DNA from: Cyclina sinensis
Lineage: Eukaryota; Mollusca; Bivalvia; Venerida; Veneridae
Assembly: GCA_012932295.1 (NCBI GenBank)
Contig: JAAONU010000004.1
Span: 6,147,030 to 6,211,029, forward strand
Direction of reading: 5' to 3'
Length of the DNA stretch: 64,000 nt
Below are positions 36,061 through 46,899 of this stretch, one piece after another. Made by a program: the position numbers and the translations under genes. The notes below the pieces were generated by a model. It was given only the letters and a program-made list of their open reading frames with translations, did no database searches and was not told where the DNA came from. The stretch's first letter is position 1; every line of letters starts with the position of its first letter.

Positions 36061-36645
36061 ATGCAAGACTTCTGCAGAAGAAAGTGGGCTATTTCATTTA
36101 CAAAGGAAAATCCGTATTTATCCATACGGTATAAACCAATTTATGACCATCCTGTCCATAAAATACCCAGATTAGCTAATCCCGCAACTGTTCATTTGAA
36201 AGAATGTATTATAAAGTTTTCAAAGGAGTGCACAACAACTAAAAAAGGAAAAAAAGTCTCTGCTGTATTTCATTGCCATCAAAATGATGTTAGAGTATTT
36301 CTCAATTCCGTGTCTAAGAAACTACTTAAAGATTTTGAGATGAAATGTTGAGGTCACAAACATCACAAGAACCAGAACTGAATGCCAGTTATGATGTGGT
36401 TATAACATTTTTTCCTCAGTGGCCTTGCAAGAACAACACAGGATGTATAAGTTCTGTAACCATTAAGCCTTTTTCTATTCAATATTTTCATAATCTTGAA
36501 AATGGATTTGAAACAAATTGCTACAGCCAGTGAATGGTATAAGATAGCTGGAGTACCATTGAAATACAGCTTTAAGTACAATATGGTCAAGAAAATGTTA
36601 CAGACCTTAAATACACTTTTGAACTCGGGACTTAATCTAGCCTAA
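36061..36645 (+). pseudogene. Frameshifted intronless coding remnant, possibly AID/APOBEC-like deaminase
   Basis: Protein-like sequence continues through three consecutive reading segments: 36061-36351, about 36351-36535 in a shifted frame, and 36502-36645 back in the first frame. Segment 1 contains CHQNDVRVFLNSVSKKLL, segment 2 YDVVITFFPQWPCKNNTGC, and segment 3 ASEWYKIAGVPLKYSF. A beta-strand followed by PC-x4-C resembles the zinc-binding half of AID/APOBEC-like and secreted SNAD-type deaminases, which are expanded in molluscs. The expected His-Ala-Glu motif would be replaced by NDV, so activity would be lost. The family call rests on motif shape alone. It may equally be an unrelated degraded gene. 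Confidence 0.33.
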
Positions 36646-37599
36646 TCTTCCTTTTATTATAAAAAAAACCCACAGGAATAATACACCAAACTTTAGTATC
36701 AATTTATTTGTAAACATTTTTGTCACATAGTGTACAAATCTGTTATAGACCAAGTCTTTTTTTTATTTTGTCATTTATAAGAAGGGATACAATAATGCCT
36801 GGGTGTATGCCAGCATCAGATTTGGGGTATCTATTGAAATACTGTCTTAAAATAGAAACATTGTAAACAACATTGAAAATGTCTTAAAGACGTGCCAAAC
36901 TACAAATATAACTGACAAATATTAGAAGAAAAGTATGAATAAATGAATATAATTTAACTTTATTTACAAAGTTTAAGCATAGGTGGCATTACTGAAGTTC
37001 ATTGTGCCACACTTGACTTTAACATTGAGGAGCAAAACAAGGTTTTATTTGTGGAGGATTTAAAAAGCACAATTACTTTTTGTTTGTTCTGTATTTCAGT
37101 TGAGTTCAGCTTCTGAATGGGTACTCTTCAGTCTGAAGGGGTTGTTCAACAATGTTTAGTGTTTTCATAATGTTTTAAAACCTTCTCTTTGAAGAGTAAC
37201 TCAGGCTTTAAGTGAGTTTTAGGGTTTAGATATGTCATGGTGAAATCTAAAAATCAGAAATATTAAAGTTCCAGATTTTCATTATTCCAAGCTGCCTTTC
37301 TTTTGTCAAAAAACCATAAGAGCTCAAACTGTCATGGATGTTTCCTCTCCGAAACATGTCTGTGCAATTTTAACTGGAAGATCAGACCAGTCTTAATGCT
37401 GTCAGTTATCATTGGTATATGTTATCTGGTTTCGGTAATGCAAATCAGGTCTGGTCACATGAGAGGAATTAATTATATGACAGATTTACAAAAAAAAAAA
37501 AAAAAGTCATTTTCAAAGATCAGGGTCATTTGACCATTTTTATTATCACCCAAGTTTTGCAACCAGAACTAGTGTTCTCATTAAAGTTACCTTATTTAA

Positions 37600-37920
37600 A
37601 GGGACATACCCTTCAATTAACAGATGATATACAACAAATATATTTTATTGGCTCATTGGCTATGAAATGAAAAATAATTGATAATTTAAAGAAGAACATA
37701 AGATCAAAAATTTTTCCTTTAAATATTAAGTCACAAAGAAAGCTTTCATTGGCTATCCACTGAAAAATGGAACAACAACAACTCTATATAAAGACTATTA
37801 ATAATATTGTTGTACAATGTTGTTTGACACCTTGACATCAGGTAGTAATTCATTCAGTATCATTGACATTTACATGATTTGAAAGACGAAGGAATACTAT
37901 TGATTTTAGCGTATGCCTCT
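37600..37920. mobile_element. TTAA-type MITE, copy 1
   Basis: Starts TTAA then AGGGACATACCC; ends GCGTATGCCTCT then TTAG, a decayed TTAA. The interior matches the copy at 58170 (ATATTTTATTGGCT, ATGAAATGAAAAA, TTTTTCCTTTA, ACAACAACAACTCTATATAA). Confidence 0.65.
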
Positions 37921-38170
37921 TTAGTTTGGTTTGGTTTTATTGAAGTTTAATGCCAGTTTTAACAGCTAAGGTCATATCCCTGTGGTCAGTGTAGCTAACC
38001 AGTGTTCCTGGATACCCAACCAGATTACTAACCAATTTCTCCGCAAGGGACTGACTACTTCCTCACTTGCTTCAGAGGTGAGGGACAAATGACCTTTAGA
38101 CGCATTGTCTGCAATCAGTTATCACAGAGAAATTTTGCCGGCCATGCCTCTTTAAAATGATCAGTATATA
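37921..38170. repeat. Dispersed repeat, unclassified
   Basis: Contains TTGGTTTTATTGAAGTTTAA, CCAGTGTTCCTGGATACCC and CACTTGCTTCAGAGGTGAGG, which has the look of a multi-copy bivalve repeat. Boundaries unresolved. Confidence 0.35.
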
Positions 38171-38550
38171 TAGCAGCATTTGAACATGCAGAAACATTTA
38201 TTTGATTAACATTCGAAGCGCTCAAAGCAGAAAGGTTTTAATTGACAATGAATGATGAATCAGATAGAACCATTATGCTTTCACGCCTCAAATCATTCTA
38301 ACAGAACCTTGACTTGTAATATAAGGCATTGTTTATGTTTTTCATGAATTTATCAATATTTTGTAATAGAGTCCACTGTTTTGTATTAAAAATTCATGAA
38401 CTGTGTGCATTTCCACTGAATATAATTTTGTACCTTTCAGGCTATTTATCCGGAATCATTTTGAAGAACTCATTTTATTAAAAGGTATTAATAATGGTTT
38501 ATTAAGATAATATTGTTTTATAGACATTTTGATATATGAGAAGCCAACAT

Positions 38551-39461
38551 TTTTATGCCCCCACAAAGTGGGGTGCATATAGCGTTGCACTTGTCCGTCC
38601 GTCCGTCCATCTGTCCGTACGTCCCGAAATCTTGTGAACGCAACTCCTCTTAAACCGGATGGCAGATTTTGCTTAAACTTCCAGGGATGAACAACCTTAA
38701 TGTGTAGATGGTAGTAAAGGAAGGAATTTTCACTGCGACCAAATTTAACAGAATTAAGGCCCTTTGTTGATTTTTTCACTAGAAATTTTGTGAACGCAAC
38801 TCCTCTTAAACCGGATGGCAGATTTTGCTTAAACTTCCAGGGATGAACAACCTTAATGTGTAGATGGTAGTAAAGGAAGGAATTTTTGCTGCGACCAAAT
38901 TTAACAGAATTATGGCCCTTTGTTGATTTTTTCACTATATACCATATAGAAATTTTGTGAACGCAACTCCTCTTAAACCGGATGGCAGATTTTGCTTAAA
39001 CTTCCAGGGATGAACAACCTTAATGTGTAGATGGAAGTAAAGGAAGGAATTTTTGCTGCGACCAAATTTAACAGAATTATGGCCCTTTGTTGATTTTTTC
39101 ACTATATACCATATTGAAATTTTGTGAGCGCAACTCCTCTTAAACCGGATGGCAGATTTCGCTTAAACTTCCAGGGATGAACAGCTTTAATGTGTAGATG
39201 GTAGTAAAGGAAGGAATTTTTGCTGTGACCATATTTAACAGAATTACGGCCCTTTGTTGATTTTTTCATTATATACCATATAAATAATTGAACATATAAA
39301 TTTTACATTTGTAATTTAATTTAACATGTACATAAGGTTACCTGTAGATCATTTTAGGTATATGTACAGAAAAAATCTTACATACAGGATATACATGCTC
39401 TTGTTTACGAGCACTTATGCATAGTGGGGGCATCCGTGTCCTATGGACACAGTTCTAGTTT
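38551..39461 (+). mobile_element. Tandem-repeat-core element with ATGCCCCCAC inverted ends
   Basis: Begins TTTTATGCCCCCACAAAGTG and a (GTCC)n run. Four units of about 160-167 bp then start at GTGAACGCAACTCCTC, followed by a non-repeated tail. The end carries GTGGGGGCAT, the inverse of the start, and a hairpin GTGTCC-TAT-GGACAC followed by AGTTCTAGTT. The same build as the elements at 1660 and 54131, but a distinct family. The open frame on the minus strand is an artefact of the repeat. Confidence 0.75.
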
Positions 39462-40888
39462 AGTTATATTGTGAAGTGTATAGTTTAAATCGAAAACAAA
39501 TACATTTTACCCTAGTGAAATTCCGTAAATTAATTTCCGAGTTTCTGGTAATGTTGCAAACAACATGTGCAACAAATAATTAATGTAGTTTGTGTAATTA
39601 ATCGGTTACCTTGGAACTGTACCAACCCTGAAATCTGCCAGATAGTTCTATTAATACCTGAGAATGATAGAAACTTGGAAAGATGCTTAGTTACAATTTA
39701 CAAAGAGCAGTATAATTTTACTTCATGCAGCATTCAGACCAGAACTGCCTGCAGTTTCTTGGTTTCAGTTCAAAACTTTAATATATCCTTCTTATTTTAA
39801 ATCTAGTTACAATAGTTTTACCTGCAATTATTTTCATTTTTTCTTCTTCTTTTTCTAAAAATATCAGTTAAAAGCCATTTGGCTTATATGCATCACTTGT
39901 TGTTGATTGTAATGTAATGAGAGCAGTGTGGGTATGGTAGTTATTGCAATGTTTTTCAGACATTATGCTTGAAATTCCTTAAAGCATACTGAAAGAATAA
40001 GCAACAGGAAAAAACTTGTTATGTACACAAAGCATAATAGAAGCTGCTATGTATCATACTAGTTTCCTTTAATTGATTAATGATTGATTAAGATAAAATG
40101 GTTATTTATAAAGAATTAGTTTAATTATTGAACATTCTTGGCCTCATTTTTGGCTTTCTGCAATATATGACATTTAATCACATGCCAGTTATCTTGCAGT
40201 GTGTTCATAGGGTGCTGTATTAGATTTTGTGTACAGTCAAAATATTATTGAGCAGTCTTCAACTTAAAGGTCCCAGGCTGTCAACAACTGCAGTCCTACT
40301 AGAATAGACCTGAACAGGGATTGAACCATGTTTTCAGATACATGGTTATCAAATGACAGAGAACTCTTTTTGTATTCCTCGGTAATTTTGTTGCATTGCA
40401 AATTACCTCCGAGACAAGTTCATGAATGTTTAGTACCATGACAATCTAATTTCAGGGAACCATTTAGGTGCAGTTACTAAGTTTTGTCAGGACTAAAATG
40501 TCATATTTGTTTTATATTGTCGACTGTCATTTTCACAGGGTTTAGCAACCATATGTAACAAAAGAAATTTCTTCTCTTAAAAAAAGATGCCTGAACTCCT
40601 GAAGTGTTTACCATTTGAACAGGGAATTTGTTTAAAGAAGCTGCAAATGCATAAATAAATAGTTGTTTAAAATCTGAATGGCATAACTTATATGGAATTG
40701 AAAAGCATTCTTTCTGGTGTTTGATGATAAGGCAAATACAAGAGCTTTTATGTAGGAAATGCCCAGACACTGTTGCTAGGGAAATTGATACTTGTGAATG
40801 TTTGGAAGCTTCGAGTTTCTTGGAAGTTTTGAAGAACTTGGCTTCTTTTATATCCGTTTTGGCAGGAGATTCAACTCTATAGAATTGA
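39462..40888. other. Intron-like AT-rich sequence
   Basis: No supported exon or repeat boundary. Confidence 0.4.
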
Positions 40889-41323
40889 TTGAGAAATGAA
40901 TCTGGGAATCCTAAAAATGATAACAGATATTATTACGTTTTTTTCCTATCGGAGCTTATTAATGATATGCCAATATTTAAAGCTAAGTTACTTCAGAGAG
41001 AGTGTTTGTTATTAGTCCAAACACGTCCTTGGGTTGTTCTTAAAGTACTTTATGCTAGGAACGAAAGATATGATACAATGAAAATGTCGATTCTACAGAG
41101 AGAGAAAAGAATTATCATGTCTGTAATATCCAGTTTGAAGAAACAGCATTTGCCAGAGAATAAAATAGTATCAATAAATAATACCTTTCGCAATGCCATT
41201 AAGGAAAGTCAATTGATTTTACCTCTTAAATTATGCATAATGGTGGAACTTTTTTATATGGCTTTATTGGGCCAAGTAAAAGTCTGGTTTACTTTCATAT
41301 ACAGACAATTTGTGGATCGATGA
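40889..41323 (+). other. Unassigned open frame, 144 codons, possibly a coding remnant
   Basis: The frame opens with a TTG; the first ATG is about 26 codons in. The translation (LLQRECLLLVQTRPWVVLK, ILQREKRIIMSVISSLKKQ) looks helical and has no repeats, which is unusual for this window. There is no clear splice site, Kozak start or known motif. It may be the remains of a gene or transposon protein. Confidence 0.2.
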
Positions 41324-41524
41324 TCCTGTTATGTTCCTTAAATATTTTTGGTACCGGTTGACCATATGACCGACACCCCCTGAATGGTTTAGTTATTTGG
41401 AAAGTGCAAGAAATAGAAAGCATCCCATTCCAGAGACAGCTCTGGTTGTTTTACAGGCTCTGTTTATAGCACAGATATGCTGGACCTTGGTTTTACATAC
41501 ATTTTGATATGTGAGACAGTTGGT

Positions 41525-41625
41525 ATTGTTAATAAAAAAGCAGGGATTCAAACCTACAGCCCCTGGATTTTGTGTCCTGTGTTTTACCACTGGACCCCTA
41601 ATGCCCTACTGCAGAGGCTACAGTT
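41525..41625 (-). repeat. tRNA-related SINE head, degraded
   Basis: On the minus strand GGTCCAGTGGTAAAACAC (A-box-like) is followed 40 bp later by GTAGGTTTGAATCCCTG (B-box-like). The anticodon region does not fold properly. Confidence 0.4.
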
Positions 41626-42287
41626 CAAGTATTGTGTCTGGTTTGAATACTTGCTCTCATATTTTCTTCAACCATATGAATATTGTTCATTTCATTATCT
41701 GCAGTACTTACATCATCTCCAAAGTTCTAGGAGATAAGTAGCATTGAAAGAAGAACTGTCATATCGGGACATTGTGTTCCTTTAAATTTTATTCCTCTTT
41801 ACTCTAAGTATTTCAGTTATGTTACAAAAAAAATAATTTTCCTTTATCTGCAAAAGTAAAGTTGCTGTTAACAGCAAAAACAATAGGTGACTTTGACCAT
41901 ATGACATCTGAAGTATTGATCTTCATTTGACCTTGCTGAAGAAACTGTAGTCAACCCTCGCATGAAATACCTTGACGCACTGTCCTTGACCTTGCTTTAT
42001 GTTTTGAAAATTACCATTGGTGTCTGGAAAAGATATTATATCTTGTTTTACTTTATTATAGAGAGTTTTTTGTGTGGAAATCTACATTTGTTACTGTTTG
42101 TAACACACAGCTTTATTATCTTGATGTGATTTTAAGTGTCTCTTTACTTTGTCATGAATTTGAAAATTCTATTAGCTAATGGAACCTTTGGTTTTATAAG
42201 ATAAAATAATGTTATATGGGATATGTGTATTTAAAATTGTTTCCTGTTTACAATACATTTTGTCTGATAATCAGTCACATTAATAAT

Positions 42288-42510
42288 AGTAATAGAGAGC
42301 CATTGTAAATTATTGATGGTGGAAAGAAAATTTGTAATGTCTCCATTTTGAAAATAAGTAAATTTAACAGAAATGTAAAGAAAAATGGGAAAAACTGAAA
42401 TTGTAAGATATATAAAATCCTTGCAGACCAGACTTGGCTGCCCCAGATTTCACCTGTGTAAGATCGTTAGAACTTACACTCCCATGTAAGATGAGTTGTT
42501 ACTGTACACC
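42288..42510 (+). repeat. Segmental duplication, copy 1
   Basis: About 220 bp from AGTAATAGAGAGCCATTGTA to CACTCCCATGTAAG that recurs at 43634-43863 with moderate divergence. Confidence 0.8.
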
Positions 42511-42719
42511 CTTGATCTCCCTTGATCTCGGCATTGTTTACAATGGACCTGATGTCATCAATGATGAGTCTCCAAAAGATGTATACACTTCTGTTGTAAA
42601 AGAGTGCAAGTTAATTTTTACTTGTCTGTTTCGAGGAAAAAGTCAAGCTTTTATGATCGCTGTGTTGTTGTCATTGTGCAAAAACTTTAATGGAGCCCAT
42701 TACTCAAACAATTTAAAAG

Positions 42720-43190
42720 GTATCAATATGAAACTTTGAATGCTTGCTTATCATGACAAGAGAGATTTGTAACACAAGGGGTATCATTCTGAAAGCTATA
42801 TTTTTGCAGTTATGCCCCTTTTTAACTTACAATTTTTGTCAAAATTGCTATTAAGTTGAATGATTTCTAAACTATCAGATGTATCAATATGAAACTTGGA
42901 CTGCTTGCTTATCATGACAAGAGGCAGCTGTTAACACAATGGGGATTATTCTGAAAGCTATATTTTTGGAGTTATGTCTCTTTTTAAATAACAATTTTTG
43001 TCAAAATTGCTTATTAAGTTGAATGATAAAGGTAGGTATAAACACGAACAATATCAACATCTTGACATGAACATGTCAGAGGTATATAGAACTCCTTCAG
43101 GAGTAGTGCACAAGAACCATAACTATGGCCCCCATTGTCAACATGCAAAACAGATGAGTGTTGACGCAGCTCCACGGAGCTCTTGTTTTA
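42720..43190 (+). mobile_element. Short tandem-core element ending in hairpin plus CTTGT
   Basis: Two copies of a ~170-bp unit (ATCAATATGAAACTTTG, TGCTTGCTTATCATGACAAG, AAAGCTATATTTTTG) are followed by a tail ending in AGCTCC-AC-GGAGCT and CTTGTTTT. This terminus has the same form as the elements ending at 840, 5265 and 56455. It lies between the two copies of the segmental duplication. Confidence 0.6.
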
Positions 43191-43399
43191 CTAAGATGAT
43201 AAAAGATAGAAGATGGTATGCAAGGAAAAGTATCATACATGTTTATAGGCACTAATCAGGTAGAGCCTCACGCTTACCAAAATGCTGTTGCTCTCAGAGT
43301 GAGTCTCCCAAACCTAACCCTCTAAATTTTCAAAATGGACTTATCCATCTTTCATTTTAGGAAGAACCATTTACCATTTAAAGTTGTCAAACTATAGAC

Positions 43400-43507
43400 T
43401 GAAAAGTGAACAGTGAAGATAATGATCAGACAGCACAGATGTGCAAGCTGATCTTGGTCTGCAGTGGTCACAGAGCCAAACACATTTGACTCAGCGGGAT
43501 AAAGGTT
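43400..43507. repeat. Degenerate member of the foldback family
   Basis: GTGAACAGTGAAGATAATGA, GCACAGATGTGCAAGCTGAT and CTGCAGTGGTC match one arm plus part of the other of the 9949-10191 element. Confidence 0.5.
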
Positions 43508-43633
43508 AAAGATATATATCTGGTCTGGCATACAACTATTGCCGGTTGGTCAAGAGGATATTACACCCTGCTGAAGCGCCATCTACTTCAGTGAGAGGCT
43601 TTTCTCCTCCCTTCTAACATTTTCAGAAGTATA

Positions 43634-43863
43634 AGTAATAGAGAGCCATTGTAAGTTATTGATGATGGAAAGAAAATTCCTGTGACGTCTCTATTTTGAA
43701 AATAAGTAACTGAAATGCAAAGAAAAAAGGGAAAACTGAAATTGTAAATTAATTAATTGTAAAATAATATCCCTGCAGACCAGATCTGGATTTCCAAGAT
43801 TTCACCTGTGTTAGATTGTAAGAACTTACAACCCCCATGTAAGACCAGTTACATACCCCCTTG
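43634..43863 (+). repeat. Segmental duplication, copy 2
   Basis: Counterpart of 42288-42510. Both contain CTGCAGACCAGA and TTTCACCTGTGT near the right end. Confidence 0.8.
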
Positions 43864-44689
43864 TACAGTCAACTAAACATAAGAGGAGTCAGTTGAGTTT
43901 ACAGTGGGTAGTTTCATGTTAGAATGCTGCTCTGGATATAAGTGGAATCAGAAATTGTGTTGATTACTTATCTAACTGAATATGATACCAAAAAAAAAAC
44001 TTCATATAGAAAAAAATTAAATGAAGTTGTTCTTTTTCAAATATCATGCCTTCAGATTAGCAGTTTAAGACCATTTTTTACCTCTTGTCAATTATTTTGT
44101 TACTTTAGAACCAGGAAACTATTTTATGAAATAGCACAAAAAGTAAATGGAAATAGATAAAAGAGGAGTTGAAGCTTTTATGAGATTTTTATAGCAATCA
44201 TACACTTAGCTGATTGTTACAGAAATTATATACAGAAATCAATTACATATAAATGAATTCCATTTACAGACAGCTTTTCCCACTCCACTTGTATTAAATG
44301 TTTTAGATGTTATTCTAACTTTTTGAATAAAAAAATAAATATTTGATTTTAAAATGTTTAGAATTGAGTGATCTATTTCCTAATATGGAAATGTCATTTT
44401 TGACAAGTGAAAAGCCTGCCAACCATGTTAGTGTTATAAAAATGTGTGAACGCTAAAGTTAAACTATGAAAAAAGAGCAGAATGTTCTCTTCATGAGTTA
44501 AAATGTCATTTTTTTTCCTTGTAAAATCAATTGACTTGTGTGTTTAGTTTATTGTACAATATATATGTGATAAAATTATTTTGAAACCTATAATTACAGG
44601 AAAGTTTCTTTCTCTTACAGACAAGTAATTGATTCCAGAAAGAAAACCAGTCATTTCAACTTAGTCTTCTGAAAAGTAAATAGAGTCTT

Positions 44690-45545
44690 AACAGTTTCAG
44701 AAAAGTTTGAACCAGTCTTAACAGTTACTTAAAAGTTGAAACAGTCTTAACAGGAGCTAAAAAGTTTGGGACAGTCTTAACAGTTAAAAATTTTGAATGG
44801 TCTTAACAGTTACTGAAAAGTAACATTTACTGAAAAATTTGGAACAGCTTTAACAGTCTTCTGAAAAGTTTATACAGTCTTAACAGATTCTGAAATGTTT
44901 GGAACAGTCTTAACAAAAACAGTCTTAACAATGACTGAAAAGTTGGAACAGTCTTAACAGTCACTGAAAAGTTTAGGACAGTTTAAACAGTTACTGAAAA
45001 GCTTGAAATAGTCTTCTGAAAAGTAAACAGAGTCTTAACAGTTTCAGAAACGTTTGGAACAGTCTTAACAGTTACTGAAAAGTTTAGGAGAGTCTTAACA
45101 GAAACTGAAAAGTTTGGAACAGTCTTATCTGTGACTGAAAAGTTTAGGAGAGTCTTAACAGAAACTGAAAAGTTTGGAACAGTCTTATCTGTTACTGAAA
45201 AGTATAGGAGAGTCTTAACAGAAACTGAGAAGTTTGGAACAGTCTTAACAGTTACTGAAAAGTTTAGGAGAGTCTTAACAGAAACTGAAAAGTTTGGAAC
45301 AGTCTTATCTGTGACTGAAAAGTTTAGGAGAGTCTTAACAGAAACTGAAAAGTTTGGAACAGTCTTATCTGTTACTGAAAAGTATAGGAGAGTCTTAACA
45401 GAAACTGAGAAGTTTGGAACAGTCTTAATAGTTACTGAAAAGTTTGGAACAGTCTTAACAGAAACTGAAAAGTTTGGAACACTCTTAACAGTTACTGAAA
45501 AGTTTGGAACAGTCTTCTGAAAGGTTTGGGACAGTCTTAACAAAT
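44690..45545. repeat. Minisatellite, 30-bp unit with 60-bp and larger blocks
   Basis: Units of the form ACAGTCTTAACAGTTACTGA-AAAGTTTGGA alternate with GAGAGTCTTAACAGAAACTG types. In 45060-45420 a block containing TTATCTGTGACTG, TTATCTGTTACTG and AACAGTTACTG repeats at 180 bp. Long frames on both strands (186 and 129 codons) come from the period being a multiple of three. Confidence 0.92.
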
Positions 45546-46690
45546 AACACCCACCTTTTTTATTAGCTACTCTTTAATTTAACCAAGCTTGACTTGGCTT
45601 GAATCAGCTATTAATTGTTAGATAAATACTAGTGAATAGATACAGCATCACTTGAGTGTACTTGTAAATGAGGAAGTTGTACTTGATTGAAAATATTTAA
45701 AGTTATAAACGTGTATAATATATTTATAGTAACTGTCTGGCTATTTATAAGGAAAGTTGTCATTTGTCTTTATAACATGTGTGAAAGTAACAAATCTGGA
45801 TTTATATAATTGTGAAAATAATTGAGCTACTATTTCTCTCTGTGTTTTTCCTTTTGTTTGGCAACAGTAGCAGTTATATATTTTTTTGTTGTCAAGGGGA
45901 ATGACTCGTCCCTAAGCAACATGTTGACAAAAAAAGTAAAAAAAAAATGAACATTTTTTGGAAACTGATGTAACTTTCTTAAATGTAGCATCCTTTTATG
46001 ATAGTCTGCACTAGGCCTTAAATTATAAGATTTTTAACAAACTCAAGGAAATAGGAAATGTCTTACTGAAAACAGAAAAAATGAAAAGAAAATAGTGGTT
46101 TGAGACATGCAGGTACCATATTCTCCCTGTATAAAGCTCCAGGGATCTGTGGTCAGACATTAATTTAAAGAAAATTGCTTTTCCAATTCCAGAATTCAGT
46201 ATGACTGCACTTCATGGATTGGATTAATTCTTCTAGAATAAATAGTAAAATGTGTTCACTTTTTAGGTTTTTGCCAGTTTGTTCCAAGGTAAGATTTTAA
46301 ACATTGACAAGGGGAGATAATTTTATGTTTGGAGCTTTTTACAGAGGGATTATGGTAAGTTAGAAATCTTTCTATATTTTTTTTCAAATTCAAAATATAC
46401 CTAAAACCATTAAAAAAATCGCATGCAATTTAAATGTATAGTTTGACAGGAAAGAAATTTTACAGAAAACAACCAAATTTTTAAACTTTGTTTAGAATTA
46501 CCATCTAGTAGTCACACAAGGTGACCTGAAAGCTTAGAAGAATTGTAACCATTGTATGGTAGTTCCTTTATGTGATGAAATTCCAAGTTAATAATTTACA
46601 AAATTTAGTTTATCAGATCATAATTCATGATAAATCCTTTAATAAGTCTTAGCTAATTGTTAGAAACTCTTTTATATATTTTTTATATCC
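45546..46690. other. AT-rich sequence without recognised feature
   Basis: No supported exon or repeat boundary. Confidence 0.4.
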
Positions 46691-46899
46691 AGTTTGTTTG
46701 GTAATTCAGATAACTTCTCCACTGAAGATGGTGTTCAGTGTTTCGGGTAACACTTTCCTTAAAACAAATAATGCTATGTTAATTTAGTGTTTTAGATTAC
46801 TTCTTTCTTAGAAGATATTGCAGTATATTTTTTCAGTGTTTCATATTACACCATTCTTAATAAAAACTTGATTATTATGCAGTTTTTCAGGTGACTTCC

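Noticed and set aside
37100..37120. 21-nt microexon (LSSASEW) after TTCTGTATTTCAG
   Set aside because: The acceptor is good, but the donor (GTACTC) is weak and the stretch is too short for support without transcripts.
38456..38935. 159-codon minus-strand frame
   Set aside because: It lies inside the tandem core of a transposable element and repeats with its unit.
42434..42739. 101-codon frame
   Set aside because: It begins in the duplicated segment, starts without an ATG and runs into the tandem-core element; the duplicate copy does not keep the frame.
44983..45543. 186-codon minus-strand and 129-codon plus-strand repetitive frames
   Set aside because: Both strands are open across a 30-bp array, which is the sign of an artefact, not a repetitive protein.
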